Shown here: positions 19,280 to 27,484 of the stretch, one piece after another
Numbering within the stretch: position 1 is the stretch's first letter
Layout of the letters: the number at the start of each line of letters is the position of its first letter
The notes under the pieces: model-generated
Databases searched by the model: none
What the model was told of the DNA's origin: nothing
The model's input: only the letters and a program-made list of their open reading frames with translations
Source: CAVQJU01 sp963755195
Lineage (GTDB): Bacteria > Acidobacteriota > Vicinamibacteria > Vicinamibacterales > CAVVIG01
Assembly: GCA_963755195.1 (NCBI GenBank)
Contig: CAVWIZ010000003.1
Span: 496,001-560,000 of the forward strand
Direction of reading: 5' to 3'
Length of the DNA: 64,000 nt
Translations under genes and position numbers: made by a program

Positions 19280-22126
19280 GGGGGAGTTGGCGAAGTCGGC
19301 CACGGTCAGCATCGCGGAGTTGCTGTTCACCGATCCGGCGCTCGTCGCCACGGCACGATACCTGTTACCGCTGAGGCCCGCCGACGCATTCGACACGGTC
19401 AGCGTCGCCGTTGTCACGCCGCTGTAAATGGCGTTGTTGGAGAGATCGTTGAACGACCCGCCGCCAATCGAAACCTGCCACTGAAACGTGGGCGCCGGGC
19501 TTGCCCCCACCGTGAAGGTCGCCGAGAACCCCGTTCTCACAATCTGATCCGCCGGCTGCAGGGTGATAATCGGCGGCGACGACATCGTAAAGGTTCCACT
19601 CACGAGTGTGGAACCAACTACCGTGCCGAGCTCGTTCTTGAATGTCGCGCGGATCTGGGAGTTCGACGACCCGTTGTCCGGAACGAGCCACGTGAAGTTT
19701 CCAAAATCCGGCAGGTTGCGCACGATCGAGCGGACGAAGACGCCGCCGTTGTACAAGTCGAGATCGACGAGGTACGAATCGGACCTCCCCGCCCATTGCA
19801 GCACTTGAATCGATCCGATCTGGAAACTCTGCCCCGTGAGATTGAAAAAGGCCGGCGCCGTTCCCCTGACCATGAAGTAGCCGTCCACCGAATCCTGTCG
19901 GGTACCAACCGAGGCGTCCTGGATGCGAATCGTGACCCGGCTGGAATCTGATACGGTCCCGGGCAGCGTAATGTCCGCCCACGTGCCGGTAAACGGCCCA
20001 AATGCCGTCTCGCCGCCCGAACCGGACTTGACGAAAATATTGACATTTCCGACAGCGGCGCTCTTCTTCCACGCCACGCGCAGGTTGCTGCCGTTGACGG
20101 CCCGGAACGCACGGCCGGGGTTCATCAGGACGAGGTCGTTTGTGGCGATCGTGAAGGCCGCGCTGTCGCCAAAGGCCCCCACCGCCGCCGCGGCGGAATT
20201 GAGGCAGTCAACCCGCATGACGTAGTTAGTGCCGGGGGCAGCCGCCGGCACCGTCCAGAAGTAGTGTCCGATGTTCGGATGGCGGTACGCGACGAGGCTC
20301 GTCGGGCTACCCGCGCCGTACCACAGGTTGACATACACGCAGCCCCGCGCAATCCATCGGATGGTCTTCGTCGTCCCCGCCGCGAGGACCGCGCCGGCGA
20401 CCGGCTCCACCGTGCTCACGCTGTAAGTGGCCCAGGGCGCCCCGAGGTGCTCGGACGAATAGGGATACCTGTCCACATATTGGCTGAGGCCGTCGATTCC
20501 GTTCGCGCCGCCGTAGAGGAAGCCTCTGTACGGGTGCGCCGGATCGGGGTTCCCGCTGACTCCCGCAAGGTCGCTCCAGTGGTTGCCGCCGAGGAAACTG
20601 TTCCCGTCCCATGAGACGGCTGCGGGATTAAAGGAGTACGTCAGGCCCGCGCGGCCGTCGGTCGCGGCGGGGTTGTTCGAGCCCCTGAGGAATTTGTTGC
20701 GGAAAAACACCGAGCCCGTCGTCGAGGGGTAGACGATCGCCCGGTTGTTCACGTCCGTGATCGTGTTCTCGTACACATTGATGCCGCTGCTCGCCACGGT
20801 CGGAGGACGCGTCGAGTCTTCATGGATGAAGAGGGCAATCGTGTTGGTTCCCGGGAGCGTGCCCGAGGCGTCATCGCCCGCGACGTGGTTGTAGGCGACA
20901 TCCGCCCGGGTCACCCCTTCGAAGTGAAGGTTGGCGTTAATGGTATTGAAGAAGACGTGGTTGCTATGGACCACCATGTCAAATGGCGTCGGGCTGAGAT
21001 TGGTATCGCCTAAGAACAGGTTGTTGGACATCCAGATGCCCCCGTGCAGGTTCCCGTGCACTTTGTTCGCCTGCATGTAAGTGTTCTTGGAAATGGTGAC
21101 GTCGATACCGTTCTCGGGCGATCCCGACAGGTCGTTGCCAAAGAGATAGTTGCCGTTCGACCCGTTGTTGACCCAGATGCCCACTCCAAAGGCGGGGCTC
21201 GGCGACGGCTTCGAAATCGGGTTGTAAGAGTCGGACACGGCCGTGTTCAGGCCGACGTAGTTGGAGTTGCTGGCGTCGTTGATCGAAACTCCGTCGAACA
21301 TGTGGTGGACAATGGTGTTTCGCTCGACCCGGTTGCGCGAGGCTCCTGGAGCCCCCGCGAGGCTCGGCCCATTAAGCGAGTTCAGCAGGATCCCGTGGTA
21401 GGCAGACCCGTTAACGGTGTTGCCCACGATCGCGTTGTCGTTGCTGCCCTGTAGCACGATCGCGTGTTGAGTCACCGTGTGCTGGATCGTGTTGTTCATC
21501 ACGATATTGTTGTTGCTGGCGTTCCCGAGAAAAATGCCGTTGACGTAAGCGTCGGTTATGGTGCAGGAGTCGATGACGGAATTCTGGATGTTATCGAAAT
21601 AGATCCCGTGGCCGGGTGAACCGGAACTCGGGTTGGTATTGATGACGAGGTTACGCAAGGTAATCCCCGTCACCTGATTTGAGGCGCAGACCCCCGATTG
21701 GTTGAGCTGCGCAAAAATTCCCCAGTACCCGCCCGACAGCGTGAACCCGTCGAGCGTCGCGCCGCTCGGGCACCTGCCGGTGATAGCCTCGATGACCACG
21801 GCAAAAAACTGGCCGAATGGCACCTGAAGAAACGTCGTGCTCGGCCCGCCCGTCGATTTGATGGTGATGTTGCTCGAAATCAGGAAGGTCGTCGGAGCCG
21901 TGTACACGCCGGGGGCGACGTTGAGCGTGCAGGGCGAACTCGAGTTCGAGATAATCGAAGCCAAGTCCTGGCCCGAGCTCACCGCCAGCGTCGATGAACC
22001 GCCCTGACAGGCTGCGGCTGCGTCCCGTGCCATTAGTAAGGATAGAAGGGCGCCAGCCACGACGGTTGCCCGCCGAGTCCACCGCCGGGTCTGACCCGCC
22101 GCGCTGGGATTTGTCGCCACACTCAT
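18380..22126 (-). CDS. Secreted right-handed beta-helix protein with Ig-like domains and six-repeat FG-GAP tail
   Basis: A 1248-residue exported protein. A signal peptide runs to about residue 39 (VVAGALLSLLMARDAAAACQ). Residues about 45-560 form a NosD/pectate-lyase-type parallel beta-helix with repeated N-rich turns such as NGIFLGNASNNNIVMNNTI and GNTVNGSAYHGILLN. Three Kre9/KNH-like Ig domains (about 565-860, for example ATYSVSTVEPVAGAVLAAGT) and one Ig domain (PADQIVRTGFSATFTVG) follow. The tail from 950 holds six FG-GAP units and ends GLPLAWQIQR. AGGGGG precedes ATG 22126. Such folds usually bind or cleave polysaccharide. No catalytic residues were identified, so binding is as likely as hydrolysis. 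The frame is intact throughout. Confidence 0.87.
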   Translation of the reverse strand: MSVATNPSAAGQTRRWTRRATVVAGALLSLLMARDAAAACQGGSSTLAVSSGQDLASIISNSSSPCTLNVAPGVYTAPTTFLISSNITIKSTGGPSTTFLQVPFGQFFAVVIEAITGRCPSGATLDGFTLSGGYWGIFAQLNQSGVCASNQVTGITLRNLVINTNPSSGSPGHGIYFDNIQNSVIDSCTITDAYVNGIFLGNASNNNIVMNNTIQHTVTQHAIVLQGSNDNAIVGNTVNGSAYHGILLNSLNGPSLAGAPGASRNRVERNTIVHHMFDGVSINDASNSNYVGLNTAVSDSYNPISKPSPSPAFGVGIWVNNGSNGNYLFGNDLSGSPENGIDVTISKNTYMQANKVHGNLHGGIWMSNNLFLGDTNLSPTPFDMVVHSNHVFFNTINANLHFEGVTRADVAYNHVAGDDASGTLPGTNTIALFIHEDSTRPPTVASSGINVYENTITDVNNRAIVYPSTTGSVFFRNKFLRGSNNPAATDGRAGLTYSFNPAAVSWDGNSFLGGNHWSDLAGVSGNPDPAHPYRGFLYGGANGIDGLSQYVDRYPYSSEHLGAPWATYSVSTVEPVAGAVLAAGTTKTIRWIARGCVYVNLWYGAGSPTSLVAYRHPNIGHYFWTVPAAAPGTNYVMRVDCLNSAAAAVGAFGDSAAFTIATNDLVLMNPGRAFRAVNGSNLRVAWKKSAAVGNVNIFVKSGSGGETAFGPFTGTWADITLPGTVSDSSRVTIRIQDASVGTRQDSVDGYFMVRGTAPAFFNLTGQSFQIGSIQVLQWAGRSDSYLVDLDLYNGGVFVRSIVRNLPDFGNFTWLVPDNGSSNSQIRATFKNELGTVVGSTLVSGTFTMSSPPIITLQPADQIVRTGFSATFTVGASPAPTFQWQVSIGGGSFNDLSNNAIYSGVTTATLTVSNASAGLSGNRYRAVATSAGSVNSNSAMLTVADFANSPGDSDGDGKGDLIWRSLATGDVAVWLMNGATITSAPIVAPGVPLGWQIVGIGDLDGDGKADLVWRHSVAGDVSVWLMNGTTIRSGPVVAAGVPLAWQVVGVGDLDGDGKADLVWRNNATGDVAVWLMNGATVLQGPVIAPGMPLAWQIVNVGDLDGDGKADLVWRNNATGDVSAWLMNGTTVTNAPVVAAGVPLTWTIGGVGDLDGDGKADLIWRNNATGDVAAWLMNGVVIREGPVVAPGLPLAWQVSVLRDLDGDGKADIVFRNTTTGDVAVWLMNGVVIGQAPIVATGLPLAWQIQR

Positions 22127-22292
22127 TGATGCCCCCTGCCGTCGAACGGATGCGAAAGGCCGCAGAAATACCCTTTCAGGTTATCGTCCGCGTCGTCGGA
22201 AAGCATTAGATCGGCAGGCAGCGCAAATTACAGAATCGGATCGCGATTACGAATTTGGTCCAGCAGAAAGCGGCTGTTGCAGAAACGGAATC

Positions 22293-24737
22293 TCAGGCGC
22301 CCAATCGGTTCCGTAAGCGGTAGCGCAGAAAGCCGTACCCTTTGCGCCAGACTGCGCGGCCGCCCTGGGTTCGATAGACGCCCACGACCGTTTTGAGAAG
22401 CTCGCGCGGCGTCCGGCCGCCAAGGGCCGCGACGGCGACGGACGCGACGCCCGTAGACGCGACGACGCCGGGGCGGCGCTGGCGCAGGCGGGGCCGTCGA
22501 ACGAAGTCGTCGAGCGGACCGATCGTCTTGTCCCACGTCAGCCGCTCGCGGACGAGACGTTGAGCGTTTAGGCTTCGCGCCTCAACCTCTTCGGGATGCT
22601 GGATGATCTCTTCAAGAACGGCTGCAATCGCCTTTGTGTCGTTCGGCTCCACGATCCAGCCCGCCCGATACTCGCGGATGAGATCCGAGAGCTCGGCGTA
22701 GTCGTGGTAGATCACCGGCAGGCCGCACCAGAGATACTCCACGGTGCGAGTCGTGAATGCCAGCTCGCGCTCACGGTTGCGGCGCATGACGTCCACGGCC
22801 ACGTGCGCGCGACGATAGTGTTCGATCAGCTCGTCGTGCGACACCATGCCCGGCGCCACGACGCGGGGACTTTTCTGGAGCCGCTCGGCCAGCTCCTCGA
22901 GCATGCCCGGGTTCACGGTGTACACGGGGTGGCGTCCGCCGAAGAAGCACAGCCTCCCCGTCTGCTGCGCCTCGAGTGTTTCGACGACCATCGTGAGCGC
23001 CGGCGTCGGGTCTTGCCACGGCAGGAACACGCCTCCGTACACGAAGGTCAGCTCAGCAGCCGGCTGGCGATCGGGAAGCTCGGGCGACAGCGACACCGGC
23101 ATCGCCGCCACGCGTTCCTGCTGCTCAGCTTCAGTCCACCCGGCTCGTTCGAGCCACGACCGGAAATACTCCCGTTGTTTGTGCCCCGCGCACGTAAAGA
23201 AGTCGGCCTTGCGGAGCGCGTCGAGCTTGTACATCGTGTTGTCGGCGTCGTTGCCCGCATTCTGGAACTCGCGTTCGATGAAATGCGGGCCGTGCTGGTC
23301 GAGGACGATCGGCACGTCAATCCACGCGGCCGGCACGAGCGCCAGGATCGGCCAATTGCACACGACAACGACGTCGGGTTCTGCCTTCCGAATGACGTCG
23401 CCGAGCGTAAACGTCTCCCAGGTCAACGCCGCGATTTCTGGAGGAATCAATTCCTCGCGACCGGCAAGGACCGCTTTCGGCATCGAGAACAGCACGTCGT
23501 GGCCGCGCGACCGCAGCCCCTGGCCGATTCCCCACGCCCGCAACCCGGAGCCGACGGTCGGTAGGCCGGGAAACGGAAGGATATCGGAACTGATGACGAG
23601 CACCCGGCGCGGCGCCGTCTCGAAAATACTGAGGACGTCGAAGGCGTCGACGACACGTGACTGGATATCGCTCGCCACGCCCGGCCAGTGCCGAAATGGC
23701 CAGCGGAAGAGCTGCGCCACCTCCTCGTCCGAACGCCGCCGCGCCGCCTGGATTTTCCGGCGCTTCGTCATGACGCTCGGAAGGTGCTCCACGACATCGT
23801 GGACAGCCACGAGCGCGCTCGCTTGATCGCGTGTGAGCGTCGGGCCTGTAATGGCGGGAGCGCCTGATGTGAGCTCGTATTCGGAAAGAGGGAGCTGGCC
23901 GCTCCCGCTCAGGTCGCGCGCGAGGCCATCGAGGGTTCCGAACATCACGGCCGCGGCCACTTTGCCGAAATTCTGCTCGTCGTAGTTCTTGAGGAGGGCG
24001 TACAAGGTGTTTCGTTTGTACAGAACCTGGCGGCGGTAGTCGGAAAGTCCGCCGAGCGTCCCGTGGTGGCGGTGGTAGACGACCGCCTCCGGAGCAAACA
24101 CTACCTGGTACCCGAGGATCCAGAGCCGCCAACCGAGATCGACGTCTTCGTAACACATGAAGAAGTCGTCGTCGAAGCCGCCGACGTCGAGGAAGACCTT
24201 CCGGTCGATCATCATTGCGCCGCCGCACGCAAAAAGGATCGGGCGCGTGCTCGTGAAATCGTCCGGGGTCACCGGCTTGTCATACCCAATCTGGTAGCCG
24301 AAGCCCGCGAAGTGCATCGCGGATCCGGCGAAGTCGAACGCCGTGCCCTCCCAATTCAAGACCTTCGCGCCGGCACACACCACATCGGCCTGTCCACCGA
24401 TCGCGCTCACGAGACCGCGAATGAACGACGGATGGACTCGGGTATCGTTGTTGAGAATGACGAGGTAGTCACCCGAGGCCGCCGCCGCGCCGTAGTTGTT
24501 CCCACCGGCGAACCCCAGGTTCGCGCCGGTCTCGACGATTTTGACGTGGGGAAACGCGCTCGCCACGTAAGCCACGGAGCCGTCGCTCGAGCTGTTGTCC
24601 ACCAGCATGAGCTCGAGCCGATTGGCCGGGTAGTCCAGTTCCGCGAACGAGCTCAAACAGGCGTCGAGGTGGTGCCGGCCGTTGTAGTTCAGGATGACAA
24701 CGCTGACCGTCGGGGTTGGCGACGTCACGGGGCTCAC
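22293..24737 (-). CDS. Two-domain GT2-GT4 glycosyltransferase fusion
   Basis: About 814 residues with two catalytic domains. The first is GT2: VSVVILNYNGRHHLDAC, LVDNSSSDGS, NLGFAGGNNYG, ILNNDTRV, FACGGAMMIDRKVFLDVGGF and CYEDVDLGWRLWILG. A linker reads SVMTKRRKIQAARRRSDEE. The second, from about residue 390, is GT4-like: VLVISSDILPFPGLPTVGSG, then FVYGGVFLPWQDP, FFGGRHPVY and a C-terminal EYLWCGLPVIYHDYAELSDL. It probably adds two successive sugars. GTG 24737 overlaps the stop of the epimerase gene by four bases and is the favoured start; GTG 24746 is possible. The related GT2 at 13614 has only the first domain and the linker. Confidence 0.85.
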   Translation of the reverse strand: MSPVTSPTPTVSVVILNYNGRHHLDACLSSFAELDYPANRLELMLVDNSSSDGSVAYVASAFPHVKIVETGANLGFAGGNNYGAAAASGDYLVILNNDTRVHPSFIRGLVSAIGGQADVVCAGAKVLNWEGTAFDFAGSAMHFAGFGYQIGYDKPVTPDDFTSTRPILFACGGAMMIDRKVFLDVGGFDDDFFMCYEDVDLGWRLWILGYQVVFAPEAVVYHRHHGTLGGLSDYRRQVLYKRNTLYALLKNYDEQNFGKVAAAVMFGTLDGLARDLSGSGQLPLSEYELTSGAPAITGPTLTRDQASALVAVHDVVEHLPSVMTKRRKIQAARRRSDEEVAQLFRWPFRHWPGVASDIQSRVVDAFDVLSIFETAPRRVLVISSDILPFPGLPTVGSGLRAWGIGQGLRSRGHDVLFSMPKAVLAGREELIPPEIAALTWETFTLGDVIRKAEPDVVVVCNWPILALVPAAWIDVPIVLDQHGPHFIEREFQNAGNDADNTMYKLDALRKADFFTCAGHKQREYFRSWLERAGWTEAEQQERVAAMPVSLSPELPDRQPAAELTFVYGGVFLPWQDPTPALTMVVETLEAQQTGRLCFFGGRHPVYTVNPGMLEELAERLQKSPRVVAPGMVSHDELIEHYRRAHVAVDVMRRNRERELAFTTRTVEYLWCGLPVIYHDYAELSDLIREYRAGWIVEPNDTKAIAAVLEEIIQHPEEVEARSLNAQRLVRERLTWDKTIGPLDDFVRRPRLRQRRPGVVASTGVASVAVAALGGRTPRELLKTVVGVYRTQGGRAVWRKGYGFLRYRLRNRLGA

Positions 24738-25729
24738 ACGTTCCACGAAGGGGGAAGGTTCTTTCTCACCTCGATGTTGCTGAAGACGGACGCGGGCGTC
24801 GGGCCTCGATGGCGGGCCCACTCGGTCATTCGCGCGATGCCGTCTCGAAGACTGACGGCCGGTGGCGTCTCGAACACGCGCGTCACCTTCTCGTGGCTCG
24901 AGAAGGCATGCAGCACTTCGCTCCGGGCGGCGAGGTGGTCGATCTTGCACTCGACACCGAACGCGCGCGCCACCTCTCCGGCCAGCTCGTTTACGCTGTA
25001 CGGCTTGTCCGCCCCGATGTTGAATACCTGTTGGTAGGCGCCCGCAACCAGCGGCCCCCTGGCGATAGTCGGCGCCACGTCGTCGATATGGGAGAACGCT
25101 CGGGTCTGCGTGCCATCGCCGAAGATCGTCATCGGCCTGCCCTGCATCACCTGATTCATGAAGATGCCGATCACGTTTCGGTAGCGGTCGGCGATATTCT
25201 GACGTTCGCCGTAGACGTTGTGCGGTCGAAAGACGATGTATGGCAGGCCGAACATTTCGTGTGCGGCCTTGAGGTCGAGCTCGACCGCGTACTTCGAGAT
25301 CCCGTAAGGGTCTTCCGGCTGCGGCGTGACCGCTTCAGTCATCGGGGTCTGATTGGCGCCGTACACCGCGATGGAAGACGTGAAGACGAAGCAGCGCACG
25401 TCGTGCTTCACCGACTCGTTGATGAGGTTGATGCTGCCGACGAGGTTGTTCTCGTAGTTGTAGCGACGGATGAAGTGACTGAGGCCTTCGGCGGCGTAGG
25501 CGGCCAGGTGATACACGTAGCTGAACCGATGCTCGCGGAACAGCCGCTCGACGAGCGCCACGTCGGTTACCGAGCCCTGGACAAGACTGACGGAGCCGGG
25601 AACGTTCTCGAGGAACCCTCCCGACAAGTCGTCGAGGCCGACCACCCGCAAGCCAAGCGCTGCGCAGTGCTCGGCAACATGCGACCCGATGAAACCGGCG
25701 GCGCCGGTGACGAGAACGGTGTCCGGCAT
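24734..25729 (-). CDS. NAD-dependent NDP-sugar epimerase (extended SDR)
   Basis: A 331-residue extended SDR. The Rossmann motif is VTGAAGFIGSHVAEH, then VVGLDDLSGG, YHLAAYAAEG, FTSSIAVYGANQ with the catalytic YGISKYAVE (YxxxK), and FRPHNVYGERQN. These features match the UDP-glucose/UDP-GlcNAc 4-epimerase group (GalE, WbpP). It would interconvert the C4 configuration of a UDP-hexose in the cytosol to supply a donor sugar. It is the first gene of a minus-strand unit and is coupled to the GT2-GT4 gene by a GTGA overlap. It shares a 60-base divergent region with the methyltransferase at 25790. The exact sugar is not determined. Confidence 0.87.
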   Translation of the reverse strand: MPDTVLVTGAAGFIGSHVAEHCAALGLRVVGLDDLSGGFLENVPGSVSLVQGSVTDVALVERLFREHRFSYVYHLAAYAAEGLSHFIRRYNYENNLVGSINLINESVKHDVRCFVFTSSIAVYGANQTPMTEAVTPQPEDPYGISKYAVELDLKAAHEMFGLPYIVFRPHNVYGERQNIADRYRNVIGIFMNQVMQGRPMTIFGDGTQTRAFSHIDDVAPTIARGPLVAGAYQQVFNIGADKPYSVNELAGEVARAFGVECKIDHLAARSEVLHAFSSHEKVTRVFETPPAVSLRDGIARMTEWARHRGPTPASVFSNIEVRKNLPPSWNV

Positions 25730-25777
25730 CTACTGGCTAGGAATCTGGCGTATTCCGGTTCCCATGCCGACTCATTA

Positions 25778-25783
25778 TATGAT
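25778..25783 (+). promoter_or_regulatory. TATGAT -10 box for a leaderless start
   Basis: TATGAT is followed by GACGCC and then ATG 25790, a six-base gap that places +1 on the start codon. There is no Shine-Dalgarno sequence before this ATG. Confidence 0.55.
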
Positions 25784-25789
25784 GACGCC

Positions 25790-26614
25790 ATGATCGCGTT
25801 TGATGCGTGCTACTACGCCCGCTCGTGCGGGCGGCCGTACAAACGCGACGACGAGTGGCTGGCGTTTTTTGGCGGTATTGCCGAACACATTGCCACCGAG
25901 ATTGGCCCGCGTCGTGTCCTCGACGCGGGATGCGCGCTCGGTCTGCTGGTCGAAACCCTCCGCGATCGTCACATCGACGCCTTCGGCATCGACATTTCCA
26001 CGTTCGCGATCGACAACGTTTACGAACCGGTGAAGCCGTTCTGCCGGCAGGGTTCGGTGAGCGAGCCACTCGGCGATCGCTACGACCTCATCGTCTCCAT
26101 CGAGGTCCTCGAGCACATGGAAGCTGCCGAGGCCGAAAAGGCCATCGCGAACTTCTGCGCCCACAGCGACGACGTCCTGTTTTCGTCCTCGCCGACGGAT
26201 TTCATGGAGGCGACGCATCTCAACGTACAGCCGCCCGAGTACTGGGCGGGTCAATTCGCGCGCCACGGGTTCTATCGAGACCTCGACTTCGACGCCTCGT
26301 TCATCACCCCCTGGGCGCTTCGCTTCCGGCACCGCACCGACCCGCCGTACCGCATCGTCGCCGACTACGAGCGCAGCCTTTCGCAGCTCGCGATCGAGCG
26401 AAACGAGCTTCGCAGCAAGGCGGTGCTCACGCAGGCGGAGATATCGGCGATCACGCGGGCGCGTGACGAAGCGGAGGCGCGTGCCGGCGCGGCGCGCGCT
26501 GCCCTCGACGCCCACGCGAAGGAGTTGAGCGCCGCTCGAGAAACCGCGGAGATGATGAGGCGGAGCTGGTTCTGGCGGGCGAGGCGGCCCTGGGAATGGC
26601 TCAGCGGACGGTAG
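25790..26614 (+). CDS. SAM-dependent methyltransferase with C-terminal coiled coil, copy 1
   Basis: A 274-residue protein. The SAM motif is RRVLDAGCALGLLVETLRDR, with acidic IDAFGIDIS and the post-motif DLIVSIEVLEHME. Downstream segments HLNVQPPEYWAGQFARHGF and PWALRFRHRTDPPYR are shared with its neighbour. Residues about 195-255 are a charged coiled coil. The end, MRRSWFWRARRPWEWLSGR, recalls the SWR-x-T-x-PLR-type tails of glycan-linked methyltransferases. ATG 25790 lies six bases after a TATGAT box. It is one of a tandem pair. Substrate is probably a saccharide at the membrane. Confidence 0.82.
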   Translation: MIAFDACYYARSCGRPYKRDDEWLAFFGGIAEHIATEIGPRRVLDAGCALGLLVETLRDRHIDAFGIDISTFAIDNVYEPVKPFCRQGSVSEPLGDRYDLIVSIEVLEHMEAAEAEKAIANFCAHSDDVLFSSSPTDFMEATHLNVQPPEYWAGQFARHGFYRDLDFDASFITPWALRFRHRTDPPYRIVADYERSLSQLAIERNELRSKAVLTQAEISAITRARDEAEARAGAARAALDAHAKELSAARETAEMMRRSWFWRARRPWEWLSGR

Positions 26615-26632
26615 CCTCGGGCAACCAACAGC

Positions 26633-27481
26633 ATGCCGAATGAGTCTGATGTCCACGCCGCCGGTCCTATCGTCGACGGCCGCACGTACGACGCGTGCTA
26701 CTACGGACGCTATGGCGGGCGGCCCTACCAGCGGAACACCGAATGGCTCGCGTTCTTCGCCGGCATCTCCGATCGGATCGCCGCCGAGATGCGCCCCAGG
26801 CGCGTGCTCGATGCGGGATGCGCGCTCGGCCTTCTCGTCGAAACGCTGCGGGCACATGGCATCGATGCGTTTGGCATCGACTTCTCCGCTTTCGCGATCG
26901 AGCACGTGTACGAACCCTTCAAGCCGTTCTGCTGGCAGGCGTCGGTCACCGAGCCGCTGCGCGAACAGTACGATCTGATCGTCTGCCTCGAAGTCCTGGA
27001 ACACCTGACCGCTGCCGACGGCGAGACGGCGATTGCGAACTTCTGCGCCCACAGCCGCGACATCCTGTTCTCGTCGTCGCCGGTCCATTATGGCGAGCCG
27101 ACGCACCTCAACACGCAGCCGCCCGAATACTGGGCAGCCCAGTTCGCCCGCCACGATTTTTATCGGGACGTGGACTTCGACGCGTCCTTCGTGGCCCCCT
27201 GGGCCGCCCGCTTTCGACACCGGACCGACCCGCCGCACCGCATCGTCGCCGACTACGAGCGCAGCTTTTCAAAGGTCGTCATCGAGCGGAACGAGCTGCG
27301 CCTTCTGGCTCTGGGGGAGCAGACTGTGGTCTCGCGGACCACGCAGGCGCGGGTTGAGGCGGAGGCGGCGCGCGATGCGGCGATGAAGGCGTTGACCGAA
27401 ACTCGAGCAGAGCTTGAGCAAATGCAGCGGAGCTGGTTCTGGCGGGCGAGGCGGCCCTGGGCGTGGCTCAGCGGCCGGTAG
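26633..27481 (+). CDS. SAM-dependent methyltransferase with C-terminal coiled coil, copy 2
   Basis: A 282-residue close paralogue of the preceding gene, 18 bases downstream. It has the same RRVLDAGCALGLLVETLRAH motif, DLIVCLEVLEHLTA, HLNTQPPEYWAAQFARHDF and PWAARFRHRTDPPHR. A 10-residue N-terminal extension (MPNESDVHAA) is unique. The coiled coil has diverged most, while the tail MQRSWFWRARRPWAWLSGR is almost unchanged. The pair arose by tandem duplication. The two enzymes may methylate different positions or act as a heterodimer, both inferred. It converges with the minus-strand gene ending at 27485, three bases away. Confidence 0.82.
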   Translation: MPNESDVHAAGPIVDGRTYDACYYGRYGGRPYQRNTEWLAFFAGISDRIAAEMRPRRVLDAGCALGLLVETLRAHGIDAFGIDFSAFAIEHVYEPFKPFCWQASVTEPLREQYDLIVCLEVLEHLTAADGETAIANFCAHSRDILFSSSPVHYGEPTHLNTQPPEYWAAQFARHDFYRDVDFDASFVAPWAARFRHRTDPPHRIVADYERSFSKVVIERNELRLLALGEQTVVSRTTQARVEAEAARDAAMKALTETRAELEQMQRSWFWRARRPWAWLSGR

Positions 27482-27484
27482 GTT

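Noticed and set aside
25775..27238. A long open frame on the minus strand (about 487 codons) opposite the two methyltransferase genes.
   Set aside because: It is the mirror of GC-biased plus-strand codons; it contains no recognisable domain and the plus strand carries clear methyltransferase motifs.
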